The notes under the pieces were generated by a model. It was not told where the DNA came from. It ran no database searches and saw only the letters and a program-made list of their open reading frames with translations. The position numbers and the translations under genes are program-made. A stretch of 64,000 bases of DNA. Origin: CALOFP01 sp942492635. GTDB taxonomy: Bacteria > UBP6 > UBA1177 > CALOFP01. Shown here in pieces: positions 1-8,980 of this stretch; positions within the stretch are counted from its first letter, which is position 1; each line of letters starts with the position of its first letter. Where the stretch lies: the NCBI GenBank assembly GCA_942492635.1, contig CALOFP010000001.1:682001-746000 (forward strand). Direction: 5' to 3'.

Positions 1-907
1 AAGGCCCTCCGGAACTCGCTTCGACAGAGAAGAAAAAGTCGTAAAGAGCGTAGCCGAGGCTCGCAAAGTAGTGCATATTCAGCTGGTATGAATCGTTTTT
101 CTTCACGTTTTGCTCGCCGTAGAACTTCTCCTCGGATCGGGAGCTGCTGTTTTTTATCCGGTATGAGTGACTCACTCCGACTGAAGTGGAAAAACCTCTC
201 CATGAAAATGAAACAACGGTGCTGTTGCCCAGGACATGTTCGTTGAATCCCCAGAAAACCGCACCGCTGTTCGGGAGGTGAATTGAGTCGTATTCCGCAA
301 TCGTGTACTTGTATGCAGGGACCAGAGAGAGTGATATCACACTCTTCTTCGCCGGTTTGAAACTTCTTGAAAATGAAACCTTTCCCGAGAAAACAGCGTC
401 TATTTCCGCCAGATTGTATCGGGTCGTTGCTGGAAACCCTGCAGAGAACGAGGGGGTTACTCTTATCTTCCAGGGAATTTGGAAACTTCTCGATAGAAAG
501 AGTGATAGCGGAACCATATCCCAGTCACCGCTGTCAGCACTTTTACCCGATCCTCCTCCATCCACACTCTGGGCATCAACCTGCTCACCCCGGCCGTAGT
601 TGTAGTACTGCATGATCCCATAGCTCAATCCGGCGGTCAATTTGATTGGAAGCTCGGCTGCCAGAGAGAGCGTGAGAAAATCCTGCAGTGAGGGATTATC
701 CCGATCCGTGTTGTGGGAAAAGGCGTTGGCGACAGATATTCTAAATCGCATTTCTTTTACTTGCCCTTTCGAGGATTCGTACTCTGCCGTTGTGACTCTC
801 TTTTCTGCAGTGGCTCCTTCCGCATCGGCCTCCCCGGCATTTCCAGCAAAGAGGGTAAAGGTGAAGAGCAGAAAGAAACAGCCTGTGATTGTTAACGATA
901 GTCTCAA
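1..907 (-). CDS. Putative outer-membrane beta-barrel protein, N-terminal 302 residues (runs off the window)
   Basis: An uninterrupted minus-strand frame of 302 codons runs from a TTG codon to the window edge. The TTG is five bases after a GGAGG ribosome binding site; no ATG fits, since the first in-frame ATG is about 60 codons further in. The first ~25 residues form a signal peptide (MRLSLTITG, then a Phe/Leu-rich core, then AGNA). The mature part alternates hydrophobic and polar residues and is rich in Ser, Tyr, Phe and Gly, with strand pairs separated by short polar turns, as in porin-like barrels. I do not recognise a specific family, and the barrel assignment is inference from composition and periodicity. 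The 3' end lies outside the window. The gene is divergent from the erythromycin-esterase-like gene to its right. Confidence 0.6.
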   Translation of the reverse strand, partial: MRLSLTITGCFFLLFTFTLFAGNAGEADAEGATAEKRVTTAEYESSKGQVKEMRFRISVANAFSHNTDRDNPSLQDFLTLSLAAELPIKLTAGLSYGIMQYYNYGRGEQVDAQSVDGGGSGKSADSGDWDMVPLSLFLSRSFQIPWKIRVTPSFSAGFPATTRYNLAEIDAVFSGKVSFSRSFKPAKKSVISLSLVPAYKYTIAEYDSIHLPNSGAVFWGFNEHVLGNSTVVSFSWRGFSTSVGVSHSYRIKNSSSRSEEKFYGEQNVKKNDSYQLNMHYFASLGYALYDFFFSVEASSGGP

Positions 908-1385
908 ATCAACCTCCATTTTAATTTTATAAACTTATAGATATAATATATCTTTCATGCATTTGCATTCAGCATTTTGCTGTTAATATTTTTTAAGGCC
1001 CGGCTTTAAAATAGCAAATAAGAGGCCACAAAAATAAACACCTTAAAAATCAAGTCGTTATCCATCCAGAAAAATGATAGTTCAACACAAAAAACACATG
1101 GGGCTGCACCGAGACCATTACTATTTGAAATAATTAACGAAAACAACTCCAGAACACTCTAAACCTGATTGTTGGCATTGTTTTTGATTTTGTGAGAATC
1201 TCTCTTTGGATTCAAAAAAAGGATCGGAATGATTAATCATCTTAGGTGATTGATTTTTTTAAGACTTATTACTTGGTCCAAGATTTGCTTTATTTTATCT
1301 GCTATTTTATTTTTTTCAGTCAAAACTCTCACCGTGCATTTTTCCGAATAGCCAGGAAAGCACGCAAATTTTTTGGAGGTACGTT
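908..1385. other. Intergenic region between divergent genes
   Basis: AT-rich, no open frame with a ribosome binding site. It should hold the divergent promoters of the flanking exported-protein genes. I see no confident -35/-10 pair, hairpin or repeat. Confidence 0.4.
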
Positions 1386-2762
1386 ATGAAAAATTGTCTC
1401 AACTGCCTGCTGGTTTATTTTTCCATTTTCATTTTCCTGTCTTGCGGTGATTCGACCGGCAGCTCTAAAGATCCGGACGGAGAAAACGCCTCCTGCGACT
1501 ATGACCGGCCGACCGATTCACAGGAGGAAACCACCGATTTTGATGAACCGACCAGTTCACAGGAGGAAATCCCCTATCTTGAAATCAGGAAAGGTGTCTA
1601 TAAAATCCGGGGCAATGATCCGGATCTGAAGACAGATGATCTGCAAACCCTGAAGAAGTTGATAGGAGATGCCGAAGTTGTCGCCTTGGGAGAGAGCGTT
1701 CACACATCGGGAGGCTACTACAGAATGAAGCACCGGATATTCAAATTCCTCGTTGAGAAGATGAATTTCAGGGCTTTCGCCTTCGAATCCCCTTGGATAC
1801 CCGCGGACTATGTTAGAGATTATGTGGCGTCCGGCGAAAGGGATGCGGAAACTGTTGTCGGCAGGGCGCTTTTCGGAGTGTGGGCATCTCGGGAAGTGGT
1901 CGAACTGGTTGAATACATGAGAAAATGGAACGAGGAAAATCCTGATGATCCCGTTCACTTCTTCGGATTCGACCTGCAGCAGCCGGGAGACGATTCCCAA
2001 AAGCTGTTCGACTACCTCAGCTCACTTGACATGCCGGATTCCGCCGATTTTATTGAAAGAATTAAACAGTGTGACGGTGTGGACGGAGAATCGGAGCGTG
2101 AGAAGGGAATACCCGATGAAAAATTCAACGGTTGCATGAAAGCGCTCAACGATCTGGAAGAGTGGTGCGATTCTAACAGGCCGGAAATTGCAAAATCGAT
2201 TGGAGAAGAGTCTTTCGAGTGGCTCAAACTTCACATAATGGGATTGGTTTCATGGGAAGAGGAGGCGTACTACTTTTCAAGCGATCCAGCCAGATCTTAC
2301 GACGCCAGGGATTCCAAAATGGCTGTAATGTTTGAAAAAATGAGAGAACTTCGATACCCCGGAATCAAATGCGCAATCTGGGCCCACAACTGGCATATCG
2401 CCAAAAGAACAGATGTACTCTACGACCAGGCTGTAAGCAATGTAAAGTCCATGGGGACACATCTCTACGAAAAACTGGGTGAAACCTACGTTTCAATCGG
2501 GTTGCTGGGATATGAGGTCGGCATAAACTGGCCTGGATACAAACAGGGAACGCTCCCCCTACCCTCTCCGGGAGATATCGAAAGTCAACTGCATGAACTT
2601 GGGGAGGAGTACCTCTTTGTCGACCTCGGCTCCCCATCCCAAGACGCCTTTATTGTTCAGGATGAATTTTCCGTGTTCAATAAGAACATAGGAGATATCT
2701 ACAGCCAGTTCGACGGAGTTCTGTTCCTCGATAAAACGGAGGGTATGGATAGCCTCTATTGA
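1386..2762 (+). CDS. Erythromycin-esterase-family lipoprotein (copy 1)
   Basis: Lipoprotein of 458 residues. It starts at an ATG seven bases after TTGGAGGT and has a signal peptide ending in a lipobox (FLSC, Cys at about residue 20). An acidic/Thr-rich linker of about 45 residues follows, with a near-repeat of 'DSQEETTDFDEPT'. The rest is an erythromycin-esterase-type domain (PF05139): the family motif LGESVHTSGGYYRMKHR with its His, the FAFESPW segment with the Glu, and AHNWHIA near the C-terminus, which carries the paired His. Known members hydrolyse macrolactones or are uncharacterised hydrolases, so the substrate is unknown and macrolide resistance should not be assumed. The lipid anchor and linker place it on the outer membrane. 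It is followed 257 bp downstream by a close paralogue in the same orientation. A weak hairpin with a T-run lies about 20 bp after the stop. Confidence 0.85.
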   Translation: MKNCLNCLLVYFSIFIFLSCGDSTGSSKDPDGENASCDYDRPTDSQEETTDFDEPTSSQEEIPYLEIRKGVYKIRGNDPDLKTDDLQTLKKLIGDAEVVALGESVHTSGGYYRMKHRIFKFLVEKMNFRAFAFESPWIPADYVRDYVASGERDAETVVGRALFGVWASREVVELVEYMRKWNEENPDDPVHFFGFDLQQPGDDSQKLFDYLSSLDMPDSADFIERIKQCDGVDGESEREKGIPDEKFNGCMKALNDLEEWCDSNRPEIAKSIGEESFEWLKLHIMGLVSWEEEAYYFSSDPARSYDARDSKMAVMFEKMRELRYPGIKCAIWAHNWHIAKRTDVLYDQAVSNVKSMGTHLYEKLGETYVSIGLLGYEVGINWPGYKQGTLPLPSPGDIESQLHELGEEYLFVDLGSPSQDAFIVQDEFSVFNKNIGDIYSQFDGVLFLDKTEGMDSLY

Positions 2763-3019
2763 TTAAACCCACGAAACGTAGAGTGGAACAACATTCCGTT
2801 TTTTAAAGCAAATGCATTTGGACTCCAATTCTCTTTATCTTTGTTCTAATTTTGCTATCTCTTATTCCTAATTGTGGCACCTTGAATATATTTATTTTAC
2901 TATTGCATTGCAGATATGCAGTTGGGCCTGTCCGGATCGCAATATTTCGAACTGGAGAATTGAGATTCCGAGGTTCTTTCCACCCTTGAGGGTGAATAAT
3001 TTTTTACAGGAGGTACTTT

Positions 3020-4408
3020 ATGAAAAAATTTTTTAAATTTACATTTGCTGCGGCAATCCTGTTTCTCTTTCTTTCGTGTGGTGATTACAACAACTCTTCA
3101 TCCAATGAAACCACAAATCAAAAAGATGGAAACATTGAGATAGAAGATTCATCAACCGATTCGAGTGAAGTCCCCGATGACGACACGGATGTAGAAAATG
3201 AAAATCAACAGATCCCGGATAACGAAATAAGAAAAGGGGTCTACAAACTGGACGGTATCGAGGCAGACTTAAAAACGGATGATCTTTTGATACTGAAAAA
3301 ATTGATAGGACCGGCAGAGGTTGTCGCTCTGGGAGAAAGCATACACACATCAGGCGGCTACTACAGGATGAAACACCGCATCTTTAGATTTCTTGTAGAG
3401 GAGATGGGATTCAGAGCATTTGCTTTCGAATCTCCATGGATAAAGGCGGATATCGTTGGAGAGTACGTGGAAAAAGGTGAATCAGATGTCGAATCTGCTG
3501 TAACCGGTGGACTTTTCAGTGTATGGGCCTCCAGGGAAACAGTTGACCTTGTTGAATATATGCGAAAGTGGAACAGGGATAATCCAAAAGATCCCCTCTA
3601 CTTTTTCGGATTCGATCTCCAGCAGCCGGAAGATGACTCAAAAAAACTTTTCGCCTACCTTAAATCGCTTCAATTGCCTGAATCCCACGATTTTATAGAA
3701 CGAATAAAGTTGTGCGATAGGGTTTCGGGTCCTACTAAATTTGAAGAAGGGATTCCTGATGAGGAATTCAAGAGTTGTATGGAGGCACTTAATGAACTTG
3801 AGAGCTGGTCCGATACACACAGGGAAAAAATCATAAAAAAAATCGGAAAGGACTCTTTTGAATGGTTCAAAATTCACATAATGGGACTTGTTTCATGGGA
3901 GGAAGAGGTGTACTACGCAACAAAGGACAACGACAAATCATACGACGCTCGTGATTCGAAAATGGCTGTGATGTTTGAGAAAATGAGGAAACTCAGATAC
4001 CCGGGTATAAAATGCGTCATCTGGGCTCACAACTGGCATATAGCTGAAAAAACTGACATTCTTAAGGATCAGTTCACAAAGAACGTAAAATCTATGGGAA
4101 CTCACCTTTCAGAAAATCTGCAAGACAACTACTTTTCTATCGCACTGATCGGTTACGAAGTGTACATAAACTGGAAGAGGGTATTTCAGGGCCAAGATTC
4201 TTTACCAGGACCGGATAGCATTGAAACCAAGCTTCATGAACTCGGAGAAGAGTACCTATTTGTCGATCTTGAATCTCCTTCCAACGATTCATTCATTCCA
4301 CAGGATGACATTTCGTTTTTTAACTCATGGGCAGGTGATATTTACGAACAGTTCGATGGCGCCCTGTTTCTTGATAAAACAGAAGGAATGGAAGCTCTTT
4401 TGTGGTAA
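3020..4408 (+). CDS. Erythromycin-esterase-family lipoprotein (copy 2)
   Basis: Lipoprotein of 462 residues, clearly a tandem duplicate of the preceding gene. The catalytic domains share long identical stretches (for example VVALGES, SGGYYRMKHRIF, DARDSKMAVMFEKMR, EYLFVDL) and the same active-site His, Glu and AHNWH motifs. The signal peptide (lipobox LSC) is conserved, but the acidic Ser/Asp/Glu linker at residues ~22-65 is unrelated in sequence to that of copy 1, so only its composition is kept. A strong AGGAGG site precedes the ATG. Codon use differs slightly (copy 2 is more A/T-rich), which suggests the duplication is not recent. Function is presumably hydrolysis of an ester or lactone at the cell surface; the substrate is unknown. 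Confidence 0.85.
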   Translation: MKKFFKFTFAAAILFLFLSCGDYNNSSSNETTNQKDGNIEIEDSSTDSSEVPDDDTDVENENQQIPDNEIRKGVYKLDGIEADLKTDDLLILKKLIGPAEVVALGESIHTSGGYYRMKHRIFRFLVEEMGFRAFAFESPWIKADIVGEYVEKGESDVESAVTGGLFSVWASRETVDLVEYMRKWNRDNPKDPLYFFGFDLQQPEDDSKKLFAYLKSLQLPESHDFIERIKLCDRVSGPTKFEEGIPDEEFKSCMEALNELESWSDTHREKIIKKIGKDSFEWFKIHIMGLVSWEEEVYYATKDNDKSYDARDSKMAVMFEKMRKLRYPGIKCVIWAHNWHIAEKTDILKDQFTKNVKSMGTHLSENLQDNYFSIALIGYEVYINWKRVFQGQDSLPGPDSIETKLHELGEEYLFVDLESPSNDSFIPQDDISFFNSWAGDIYEQFDGALFLDKTEGMEALLW

Positions 4409-4440
4409 CGTCCCTTGATAAAACAGGGTATTCTCTCCAC

Positions 4441-4788
4441 CTAAACACTTACGACCTTGTAAAAGCCGAAAACAGCTTTCCGTAGAATCAAATTCATCTC
4501 ATAATTGCGGCAAGAGGAATTGAAAACCTGAAGATTTAAACCGTTTCAGTCAATATCGATCCGTCTGTTTAATACTTTTTCAATAAAATTGAAATGAAAT
4601 CAACAAGCGGAAACATAGAGATCTCTCCTCCCGAAGAAAGTGAATCTTACATTGCAGCAAAACCAACATCAGCAACAATAACCTGTGAAATCGGAAGCTT
4701 TCCCGATTCTTAAAAAAAGATATATGTAACAACACTTTCCGGAGACATTGGAATCACAAAACAGCAGTACTGTACCTATCGTCCTTAG
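4441..4788 (+). pseudogene. Relic of a DUF4097-type beta-helix protein
   Basis: One forward frame reads as a recognisable C-terminal piece of a DUF4097-like protein but is broken by in-frame stops at 4483, 4537, 4570 and 4711. The telling segments are IEMKSTSGNIEI, AAKPTSATITCEIGSF and IYVTTLSGDIGITK, which have the repeated 'T-x-SG-[DN]-I-x-I' strand pattern of that family. No frameshift is needed, only point-mutated stops. No start codon or ribosome binding site is associated. I read it as the decayed tail of a gene whose 5' part has been deleted; a match by chance across two separate SG-N/D-I repeats is unlikely but not excluded. Confidence 0.45.
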
Positions 4789-4810
4789 CTCTCATACTCA
4801 ACTTGCAAAC

Positions 4811-4848
4811 ATTTCTCCCTCATGTATCTTTATGAGGTAGGGAGAAAT
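4811..4848 (+). promoter_or_regulatory. Hairpin just upstream of the GGDEF gene
   Basis: ATTTCTCCC plus TCAT on the left pairs with ATGA plus GGGAGAAAT on the right, with four extra bases (GGTA) bulged in the right arm and a 7-base loop. It is followed by TTTTCTG. It ends 17 bases before the ATG of the diguanylate cyclase gene, so it could be a leader attenuator, a structure that masks the start region, or the terminator of upstream transcription. The sequence alone does not decide. Confidence 0.4.
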
Positions 4849-4865
4849 TTTCTGAATGAGGCTAC

Positions 4866-6134
4866 ATGTTAAATCTTCTTCACATCGACGGGTCCGATTT
4901 TTTCAAGAAAGCCATATGCCGAAGCGTCCGGGAATTCGGAATAAACTGCACCGGAGTAAAAAACGACAGCCGCGAAGTATTCGAGCTCCTTGAAAATAGT
5001 AAAATCGACCTGATTCTTACCGCCCTCAGCTTCGAGGACATGGACGGCATCGAATTTATTAAAAAACTTGTCGAAAGCGATTACTCACACATCCCTGTCA
5101 TAGTAATAAGCTCAGCAGACTCCATCGAGCTCCGACTAGAGCTCTTTTCTCTCGGAGTTATCGATTTCATTCCCAAGGAACAGGACTTGGAGAAGAAGCT
5201 CCATGCATACTTCAGCAGACTCAAACGGGAAGACGATCTTAAAAGAACAATTCGTGAAATGCCCATTGCTGTTCTGGACGACAGTGAAACCCAGATTACG
5301 ACAATGAAGCATATCCTTGAAATCAACTCGATTGAAAATGTCGATTACTTCACGAAACCCAATGAGTTACTGGAAAGTAACAGACAACACCAGATTTACC
5401 TTATCGACGTGGTTCTTCCTGGAATAAGCGGCGAACAGATGGTTCTGACCCTCCGGGAGAAAAACCCCTCGGCCGTTATAATGGCAATATCAGGCATAGA
5501 CAACTACAAGGTTGTTGCAAATATTCTGGTTTCGGGAGCTGACGACTACATCCTGAAACCCTACAACGCAACCATTTTCATGGCGAGACTGAGGGCAAAC
5601 GCAAGAAACCATCTGCTGATGAAGGAGCTGGAAACGGCAAACCGCAGACTTCAGATCGAATCTATCACGGACGGTCTGACCCAGCTGTACAATCACAAAT
5701 ACATGTTCAATAGCCTTGAAAGAGAAATTGAAAGATCGAAAAGGCAGGGAGGAAAACTGTCATTCATCCTCCTTGACATCGATCATTTCAAGAAAATCAA
5801 CGACACCTTCGGTCACCCTACAGGAGATGCCGTCCTGAGGAAGGTTGCCTTTACCCTTAAAAGGAGCTTCCGCCAGATAGACACCATCGCGAGATACGGA
5901 GGAGAAGAGTTCGCCGTAATAATGCCTGAGACTTCTTCGGACCAGGCCCTTGTGGCAATCGAAAGGTTAAGAAAAAATCTTGCAAGCCTCACCTTCGGCA
6001 AACTGGACATAAAAGTTACGTTAAGCGGAGGTCTGTATGAATACAAGGGCGAGACGGCAGCTGAAGTGATCTCTCTCGCGGACGAACTGCTTTACCGAGC
6101 CAAGAAAGCGGGCAGGAACAGGGTCTTCTCCTGA
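4866..6134 (+). CDS. Response regulator with two receiver domains and a GGDEF output (diguanylate cyclase, PleD-like)
   Basis: Cytoplasmic protein of 422 residues that should make cyclic di-GMP from GTP. Residues ~1-118 are a receiver fold without the phosphoacceptor: the usual Asp is Ala53 (LILTALSFEDMDG) and the N-terminal acidic pair is reduced. Residues ~130-245 form a complete receiver: DD at the first strand end, phosphoacceptor Asp181 (LIDVVLPGISG) and Lys232 (ILKPY). Residues ~262-422 are GGDEF with an active GGEEF signature (345-349). The product-inhibition I-site, RQID, lies exactly five residues before it (336-339). This layout matches PleD, where the second receiver helps dimerisation; here it is the first that is degenerate. 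No histidine kinase is adjacent. A hairpin precedes the start, and the ribosome binding site is weak (ATGAGG). Confidence 0.9.
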   Translation: MLNLLHIDGSDFFKKAICRSVREFGINCTGVKNDSREVFELLENSKIDLILTALSFEDMDGIEFIKKLVESDYSHIPVIVISSADSIELRLELFSLGVIDFIPKEQDLEKKLHAYFSRLKREDDLKRTIREMPIAVLDDSETQITTMKHILEINSIENVDYFTKPNELLESNRQHQIYLIDVVLPGISGEQMVLTLREKNPSAVIMAISGIDNYKVVANILVSGADDYILKPYNATIFMARLRANARNHLLMKELETANRRLQIESITDGLTQLYNHKYMFNSLEREIERSKRQGGKLSFILLDIDHFKKINDTFGHPTGDAVLRKVAFTLKRSFRQIDTIARYGGEEFAVIMPETSSDQALVAIERLRKNLASLTFGKLDIKVTLSGGLYEYKGETAAEVISLADELLYRAKKAGRNRVFS

Positions 6135-6497
6135 ACCAGAAACGGGAAAACCGAAGGATTGCGGAAATCTTCAGCCCTTTTTCTACAGGGTAATCAATGC
6201 CTGAATTCATCATTAAACAAATATCCGAACCAAACCGACAGCTAAAATCCTCCGAAAAAAAATATAACCGCCCCCAGGTTTTCCAAAATCATGAAATTAA
6301 AAATATCGACACAAAAACAGCATCTCACAGAAGATGAATTTTCTGTTTTTTACTGAAATATCGTCTAATTTTATCAAATTATTAATTTCATGACCATCCA
6401 AGCATCTATATCGGCAAAGATAATTTTTTTGAGATCAAATTGAAACCGGAACCGTTGTTTTCACATTTACAGAGATTGCATGAGAAAAATCGAGATC
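6135..6497. repeat. Intergenic region with copy A of a diverged dispersed repeat (about 6194-6275)
   Basis: Lies between two converging genes. About 80 bp here (AATCAA, then CCTGAATTCATCA, then AACAAATATC, later AATATAACCG and CCCCCAG) lines up in order with 28855-28941, at roughly two-thirds identity by eye. No gene and no strong terminator were seen; the remainder is AT-rich. Confidence 0.35.
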
Positions 6498-7085
6498 TTA
6501 CTTTTGAACCGCCCCCATAGGCATAACCTCTCTGCCGTAGAGTTCGTTAAGAACCTGTGCCATGGCAGCATAGAAGGCTGTCGCTCCGACGAGAATTCCT
6601 TCGAAACCGGCGATAACTTTAAGTGTGTGGGAACCTGTGAAGTCGGCTGCCGCAAGAAGAAAGAAGAGGATCACGAGAGTACCGAAAACAACCTGGAGTG
6701 CCCTGTTTATGCGAAATGTCCCGATAAACATGAAGAGGCTGAAGATTCCCCAGAGAAGAAGGAAACAGCCCATGGAGAAGCTGTCGGCCGGTGCGGCTAT
6801 TCCCATTTTCGGCATGACGATCAAGGCCACAAGTGTCAACCAGAAGAATCCGTAGGCGGAAAAGGCGGTTGTACCGAAGGTGTTGTTTTTCTTCCACTCC
6901 ATAATACCGACTATCACCTGGGCCATACCGCCTACGAAAATGCCCATGGCGAGGATCATGGAGTTCATTTCAAAAAATCCGGCGTTGTGAATGTTGAGAA
7001 GCGTGGTGGTAAGCGCAAACCCCAGAAGTCCGAGAGGAGCTGGATTGGCTGTAGCCTCTTTTAGGAAAGTCGTTTCATTGTTCAT
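6498..7085 (-). CDS. satP: SatP/YaaH family acetate (succinate) transporter
   Basis: Inner-membrane protein of 195 residues with six predicted transmembrane helices, the full length for the GPR1/FUN34/YaaH (AceTr) family. The N-terminal family signature NPAPLGLLGFA is intact at residues ~14-24, followed by the first helix and the conserved asparagine-containing loop. Family members move acetate or succinate with protons, or act as channels. The ATG is preceded by AAAGGAG. It is transcribed divergently from the clostripain-type lipoprotein; the 335-bp region between them carries an FNR-like palindrome. A long frame on the opposite strand is only a shadow. Confidence 0.88.
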   Translation of the reverse strand: MNNETTFLKEATANPAPLGLLGFALTTTLLNIHNAGFFEMNSMILAMGIFVGGMAQVIVGIMEWKKNNTFGTTAFSAYGFFWLTLVALIVMPKMGIAAPADSFSMGCFLLLWGIFSLFMFIGTFRINRALQVVFGTLVILFFLLAAADFTGSHTLKVIAGFEGILVGATAFYAAMAQVLNELYGREVMPMGAVQK

Positions 7086-7312
7086 GTTTAATCACTCCTT
7101 TGTGAGAAAGTTGAAAAAACATAAGGTAATTAAGGCCGTAAACAAATCAAGTAACTTTTTACAAAATTTTATATGGCCGCCCGGTTCCCCTCCTATATAA
7201 AACAATTAGCCTCTCGATATTTAAAATTTCTCTCCTGATTGATTACCCTGTTATTTTATAAAAACCACTTTTCAAGCATGTGACAACACGACACTCACGC
7301 AACAATCAATTT

Positions 7313-7332
7313 AAAATGATAAAAATCATTTT
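7313..7332. promoter_or_regulatory. FNR/CRP-type palindrome, probable activator site
   Basis: Perfect 20-bp palindrome AAAATGAT-AAAA-ATCATTTT. Its core TGAT-N4-ATCA equals the core of FNR sites (TTGAT-N4-ATCAA). A TATAAT box lies at 7353-7358, so with a start site near 7365 the palindrome is centred near -42.5, the usual position for class II activation. It would act on the clostripain-type gene at 7421. The distance to satP (start 7085) is too long for direct class II action. The site could also form an AT-rich hairpin. Confidence 0.45.
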
Positions 7333-7420
7333 TTAGTAACTGTAATTGTTTATATAATTTATACGGCATGCCATTTGCTTTTAACACATCAGCTTTCATC
7401 AACTGAAGTCGAGGTTAACA

Positions 7421-8980
7421 ATGAAAAATCTGCTTGTTTTTTTATCACTTTTGACTGTTTTCTTTTTATCCTGCTCGGGTGAAAAAAGTACATTTTCAGA
7501 GAAGCAGGATGATGAAGATTTTTCGAATGTGAATTCTCCCGATGATGATTCCGAAGAGAAGGAAACAGAGGAAGTTGAATCCGTCATGTTCAAGCCCAAA
7601 GAGTTTTTCGGGTTAATAACAGACAAAGGGTACCTGCTCCGCTGGTCGAAGCCTTCCGAAGAACCGGTAAGATGGCAAATCCACAGAAAAAATCCTGATG
7701 AAGACAACTACACAAAGATAGTCGATCTGGACAGTTCAAAAAATGAATACACCGACACCTCTTTCTCCCAAACAACCAGGTCTTCATACAAGCTTGTCGC
7801 TCTTGGTGAAATCGAACCTATTGATGCGGGAATTGTGGATTCAAGCCTCCCCACCTGGACACTCATCCGTTTCATGAACCTGGACAGCCATTGGGGAGAT
7901 AACTTTCCGACAATGGATAATGCAAAATACCAAGCCACCATGGATCTCGCCGAAGCAGCACTGAATCCGAATATCCAGGTAGCAGTCCTTGTAGATGCAG
8001 GAACTCCCAACGGATCAATCTGGATCAATACCGATCCCGATGAAATTCATGTAACAAAGGAAAAGCCCGAAATAGATTTCGGAAATGTCGACGAACTGAA
8101 GAGCTTTGTTGACTGGGCGACGAAAGAGTTTCCGGCACAGCGTTACGCCCTCTCTTTCTGGGGACACGGCTCAGGACCTCTGGGCGGACAAGACTACAAC
8201 ACAGCCCGTGCAATTCTGCCCGACGAAACGGATTCCAACGACCTCTCCCCAGAAGAGTCAGGAGAACTGCTTGACTATATCATTGAGAAAACCGGAAAAA
8301 CTGTTGAGGTAACATTTTTCTGTACCTGTCTCACTCAAAATGTGGAAACCGCCTACCCTCTTATAAACAAAACAAGATACACCGTCGCAGGAGAAAGTGT
8401 GGTCGGGTGCGGAAAGGATATTGTAGAGGTTCTTGTAGACAACATACACTCTTTTGCCGAGGAAACGGCAATAAAAACATGCGAGGCACAAAAAGAGGGA
8501 TACGACATAGACGTTCTCTTTTCAGCGATTCACAACGAAGTTTTGGGTGAGCTGGGCAGGGCAATGGGGGAACTGACAGACTCTTTAATACAACTGATGA
8601 AATCGGACAATTCCATTAGAGATAGAATAATGGACCTGACCTCGGAAGTTCAAAACATGAAATATAGTGATGGAGTACCCGACTTCACATCAGCATACCT
8701 TGACATATACGACCTCATGGAACATCTTGGAAAAATTAACGATTCAACCATCAAACAAAAAACTGCAAAGATAAAAACCATAATCAAGGAAAAGGTTGTA
8801 AAGAAAACCGTCAGCAGAAAGACGGAAAAAGATCTCTACAGGAACGCACACGGAATCTCGGTCTACCACCCTACAAAAAGCTTCAACTACTATTCGACCG
8901 GCTACAACAAGAGGATCTTTTCAAAAGATACAGGGTGGGGCGACTACCTTAAAGAACTCAGAAAAATCGATATCAGATAG
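7421..8980 (+). CDS. Clostripain-type (C11) cysteine peptidase lipoprotein with an N-terminal Fn3-like domain
   Basis: Lipoprotein of 519 residues: signal peptide with lipobox FLSC (Cys18), acidic linker to ~residue 55, a fibronectin-III-like domain at ~60-130 (LLRWSKP, WQIHRK, SYKLVALG), and a clostripain-like peptidase domain from ~145. The catalytic His is His249 in SFWGHGSGP. The expected nucleophile is Cys303 in FFCTCLTQNVE, where family members usually have D-x-C-x-M-x-x-x-E; the Asp is replaced by Cys301. Clostripain enzymes cleave after Arg or Lys. The C-terminal ~100 residues are Lys-rich and end in a region typical of the family (NAHGISVYHP). It is likely an outer-membrane-anchored protease. 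The preceding intergenic region holds an FNR-like site and a TATAAT box. It stands alone; the next gene converges. Confidence 0.8.
   Translation: MKNLLVFLSLLTVFFLSCSGEKSTFSEKQDDEDFSNVNSPDDDSEEKETEEVESVMFKPKEFFGLITDKGYLLRWSKPSEEPVRWQIHRKNPDEDNYTKIVDLDSSKNEYTDTSFSQTTRSSYKLVALGEIEPIDAGIVDSSLPTWTLIRFMNLDSHWGDNFPTMDNAKYQATMDLAEAALNPNIQVAVLVDAGTPNGSIWINTDPDEIHVTKEKPEIDFGNVDELKSFVDWATKEFPAQRYALSFWGHGSGPLGGQDYNTARAILPDETDSNDLSPEESGELLDYIIEKTGKTVEVTFFCTCLTQNVETAYPLINKTRYTVAGESVVGCGKDIVEVLVDNIHSFAEETAIKTCEAQKEGYDIDVLFSAIHNEVLGELGRAMGELTDSLIQLMKSDNSIRDRIMDLTSEVQNMKYSDGVPDFTSAYLDIYDLMEHLGKINDSTIKQKTAKIKTIIKEKVVKKTVSRKTEKDLYRNAHGISVYHPTKSFNYYSTGYNKRIFSKDTGWGDYLKELRKIDIR

Noticed and set aside
303..932. 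Several + strand frames at the left edge
   Set aside because: They overlap the long minus-strand exported protein and lack ribosome binding sites or recognisable content.
1386..4408. Macrolide-resistance genes
   Set aside because: Family membership alone does not imply resistance; these are divergent lipid-anchored homologues of unknown substrate.
6480..7064. 194-residue open frame on the + strand opposite satP
   Set aside because: The minus strand encodes a full SatP with six helices and a ribosome binding site; the + frame has none and a composition (Cys, His, Glu) typical of an antisense shadow.
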